Part shown: positions 53,356 through 54,868 of the stretch, in pieces
Numbering within the stretch: the stretch's first letter is position 1
How the letters are laid out: every line of letters starts with the position of its first letter
NCBI GenBank assembly: GCA_002723085.1
Contig: PBNK01000027.1
Coordinates: 1 to 54,868 of the forward strand
Length of the DNA: 54,868 nt
DNA from: Crocinitomicaceae bacterium
Lineage (GTDB): Bacteria; Bacteroidota; Bacteroidia; Flavobacteriales_D; Parvicellaceae
Reading direction: 5' to 3'
Translations under genes and position numbers: made by a program
The notes under the pieces: model-generated
The model's input: the letters and a program-made list of their open reading frames with translations, nothing else
Databases searched by the model: none
What the model was told of the DNA's origin: nothing

Positions 53356-54868
53356 TTGAACCACAAAAAAAATATACCTGTATTTAATCATTTTGCAGAT
53401 GTTATTCTTCCTCTTGCTGTCCCAAATTCATATACCTATGGTATAAGTGAATTTCAATTAAATTCTATTAAAATAGGACACAGAGTGGTAGTCAATTTAG
53501 GAAAGGCCAAACAATATACCGCCATTGTTGTTTCTATTCATCAAGAAAAGCCGAATTATGAGGTAAAACAATTAATAGATATTTTGGACGATGAACCTAT
53601 TGTAGTTGATAGTCAATTGAAATTATGGAACTGGATGAGTTCTTATTACATGTGTTATAAAGGAGAAGTAATGTTATCTGCAATGCCTAACTCTTTGAAA
53701 CTTCAAAGTGAAACACGAGTAATACCAACTCACTTAGAGTTTGACATGCAAAAGCTTTCAAATCAAGAATTTAAATTGTTAGAGGCTTTGCAAAACAATG
53801 AAGTTCTTTCATTAAAAGATGCAGCTGACGTTGTTCAATTAAGTACTATTTATCCTTTGGTTAAAAAATTGATGGATTTAAAATTAGTTACTTTATATGA
53901 AGAACTTCATCAAAAATATAAACCTAAGGTTTCAGCTTTTGTAGTTCTTCATGAAAATTTACAAAATAATGATGAAGGATTAAAAGATGTTTTTAATCAA
54001 CTTTCAAGAGCACCAAAGCAAGAAGAATTGTTGTTGTATTATTTGCAATCTTCTTTAAAAGACAAAGAATATCAACCTATTAAAAGAGCTTCTTTACTTA
54101 AAAAAGCAAATTCATCTGCTGCTGTCTTAAAGGGATTGGTAGAAAAAAACATACTTCTAATTGAGCAGCAAAGCAGTAGTCGTATTAAAGATTTTTCAAT
54201 AGGTGATGAAGTAAAAATACCGAATTTATCGATTCATCAATCTGATGCAAATCAATTGATAAATAAAAGTTTTTCGGCTAATAAAACGGTATTGTTACAC
54301 GGAGTAACTGGAAGCGGTAAAACTGAAATTTACATCCATCAAATTCAAGCTCAACTCGATAAAGGAAAACAAGTGCTTTACTTGTTGCCAGAAATAGCGA
54401 TAACCACACAGATTATTCAACGACTTAAAAGTTATTTTGGGGCTAAAGTGGGCGTATATCACTCTAAATTTTCATCAAACGAAAGGGTAGAAGTGTGGCA
54501 ATCTTTATTGGATAATAAGCAACATCAATACGACATCATTTTGGGTGCTCGTTCGGCTATATTTTTGCCTTATAAAAACTTAGGTTTAATTGTGGTGGAT
54601 GAAGAACATGAACCTTCTTATAAACAATTTGATCCTGCTCCAAGGTATCATGCTAGAGATGTTGCTTTTAAGATGAGTCAAATTCATGAATGTAATTTAC
54701 TTCTTGGTTCGGCTACTCCAAGTTTAGAAATGATACAATTGGTAAAAGAAAAGAAAATTGATCATATTATGTTAACAGAACGTTTTCATGATGTTCCACT
54801 TCCTGAAATTCAATGTGCTGATTTGAAAGTTGCCCATCAAAAAAAGCAAATGAAAGGTATTTTTTCAC
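53356..54868 (+). CDS. priA: Primosomal protein N' (PriA helicase), truncated by the window end
   Basis: The first 504 residues of the replication-restart helicase that reloads DnaB at stalled forks. Visible are the N-terminal DNA-binding region HFADVILPLAVPNSYTY, a wing helix, Walker A LLHGVTGSGKTEIYIHQI, YLLPEIAITTQIIQRL, HSKFSSNERVEVWQ, ILGARSAIFLPYKNLGLI, the Walker B box VVDEEHEPSYKQ, and LLGSATPSLEMI. The zinc-binding cysteines and helicase C-terminal lobe lie beyond the window. The start is TTG at 53356, giving MNHKKNIPVFNHFADV; no ATG lies near the conserved first strand. The 180-bp gap to the divergent cassette 2 gene is AT-rich and holds only the weak promoter element noted at 53222. 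Confidence 0.92.
   Translation, partial: MNHKKNIPVFNHFADVILPLAVPNSYTYGISEFQLNSIKIGHRVVVNLGKAKQYTAIVVSIHQEKPNYEVKQLIDILDDEPIVVDSQLKLWNWMSSYYMCYKGEVMLSAMPNSLKLQSETRVIPTHLEFDMQKLSNQEFKLLEALQNNEVLSLKDAADVVQLSTIYPLVKKLMDLKLVTLYEELHQKYKPKVSAFVVLHENLQNNDEGLKDVFNQLSRAPKQEELLLYYLQSSLKDKEYQPIKRASLLKKANSSAAVLKGLVEKNILLIEQQSSSRIKDFSIGDEVKIPNLSIHQSDANQLINKSFSANKTVLLHGVTGSGKTEIYIHQIQAQLDKGKQVLYLLPEIAITTQIIQRLKSYFGAKVGVYHSKFSSNERVEVWQSLLDNKQHQYDIILGARSAIFLPYKNLGLIVVDEEHEPSYKQFDPAPRYHARDVAFKMSQIHECNLLLGSATPSLEMIQLVKEKKIDHIMLTERFHDVPLPEIQCADLKVAHQKKQMKGIFS

Overview
The window is AT-rich chromosomal DNA (about 30% GC by eye) from a member of the Bacteroidota, most likely the Flavobacteriales. Supporting signs are PorT and PorE-like proteins of the type IX secretion system (T9SS), C-terminal T9SS sorting domains, a GldI-type lipoprotein, a lipidated TamA-like Omp85 protein, menaquinone methylation by UbiE, an AccD without its zinc-ribbon cysteines, and promoters resembling the Bacteroidota TTTG / TAnnTTTG pattern. 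Coding density is very high: no stretch over 300 bases lacks a gene. I see no CRISPR array, insertion sequence, prophage or rRNA. One tRNA gene (Arg, anticodon TCT) is present.

Layout. 0-6.5 kb: a truncated gene, glutathione synthase, YaaA, a lipoprotein, HemB, an M42 peptidase, and an ECF sigma factor coupled to a small membrane protein and a beta-barrel protein. 6.6-13 kb: envelope biogenesis (ubiE, porT, an FAD dehydrogenase, an RNA methylase, tamL-like). 13-18 kb: fbaA, accD, membrane proteins, a small winged-helix regulator, and a lipoprotein/secreted-protein pair (cassette 1) ending in a strong terminator. 18-25 kb: NrnA-like phosphoesterase, two FKBP-type lipoproteins, an RsmI-like methylase, a low-molecular-weight tyrosine phosphatase, DnaA, and a 5'-nucleotidase split into two genes. 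25-34.9 kb: a hotdog thioesterase, a PorE-like OmpA protein, RecN, LolA, FtsK, two related exported proteins and a glycosyltransferase. 35-41 kb: ffh, folD, accC, dnaK.

40.8-54.9 kb is the accessory-looking part. It holds a glycine-rich T9SS substrate, a lipoprotein that I read as domains 1-3 of a cholesterol-dependent-cytolysin (CDC) pore former with a lectin/LamG-like domain in place of the cholesterol-binding domain 4, two small envelope ORFs, a YwaF-like membrane protein, tRNA-Arg and a choice-of-anchor-B T9SS substrate. It ends with an apparent three-gene operon, cassette 2 plus a 1074-residue ABCG-type transporter, and the truncated priA gene.

The two strongest novelty candidates are the CDC-like/lectin-like lipoprotein at 42566-44545, whose promoter carries an inverted repeat, and the duplicated lipoprotein + secreted-partner cassette (16540-18083 and 51830-53175), one copy of which sits directly upstream of the unusual ABC transporter. 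All functional statements come from reading the sequence and family knowledge; no database search was run.
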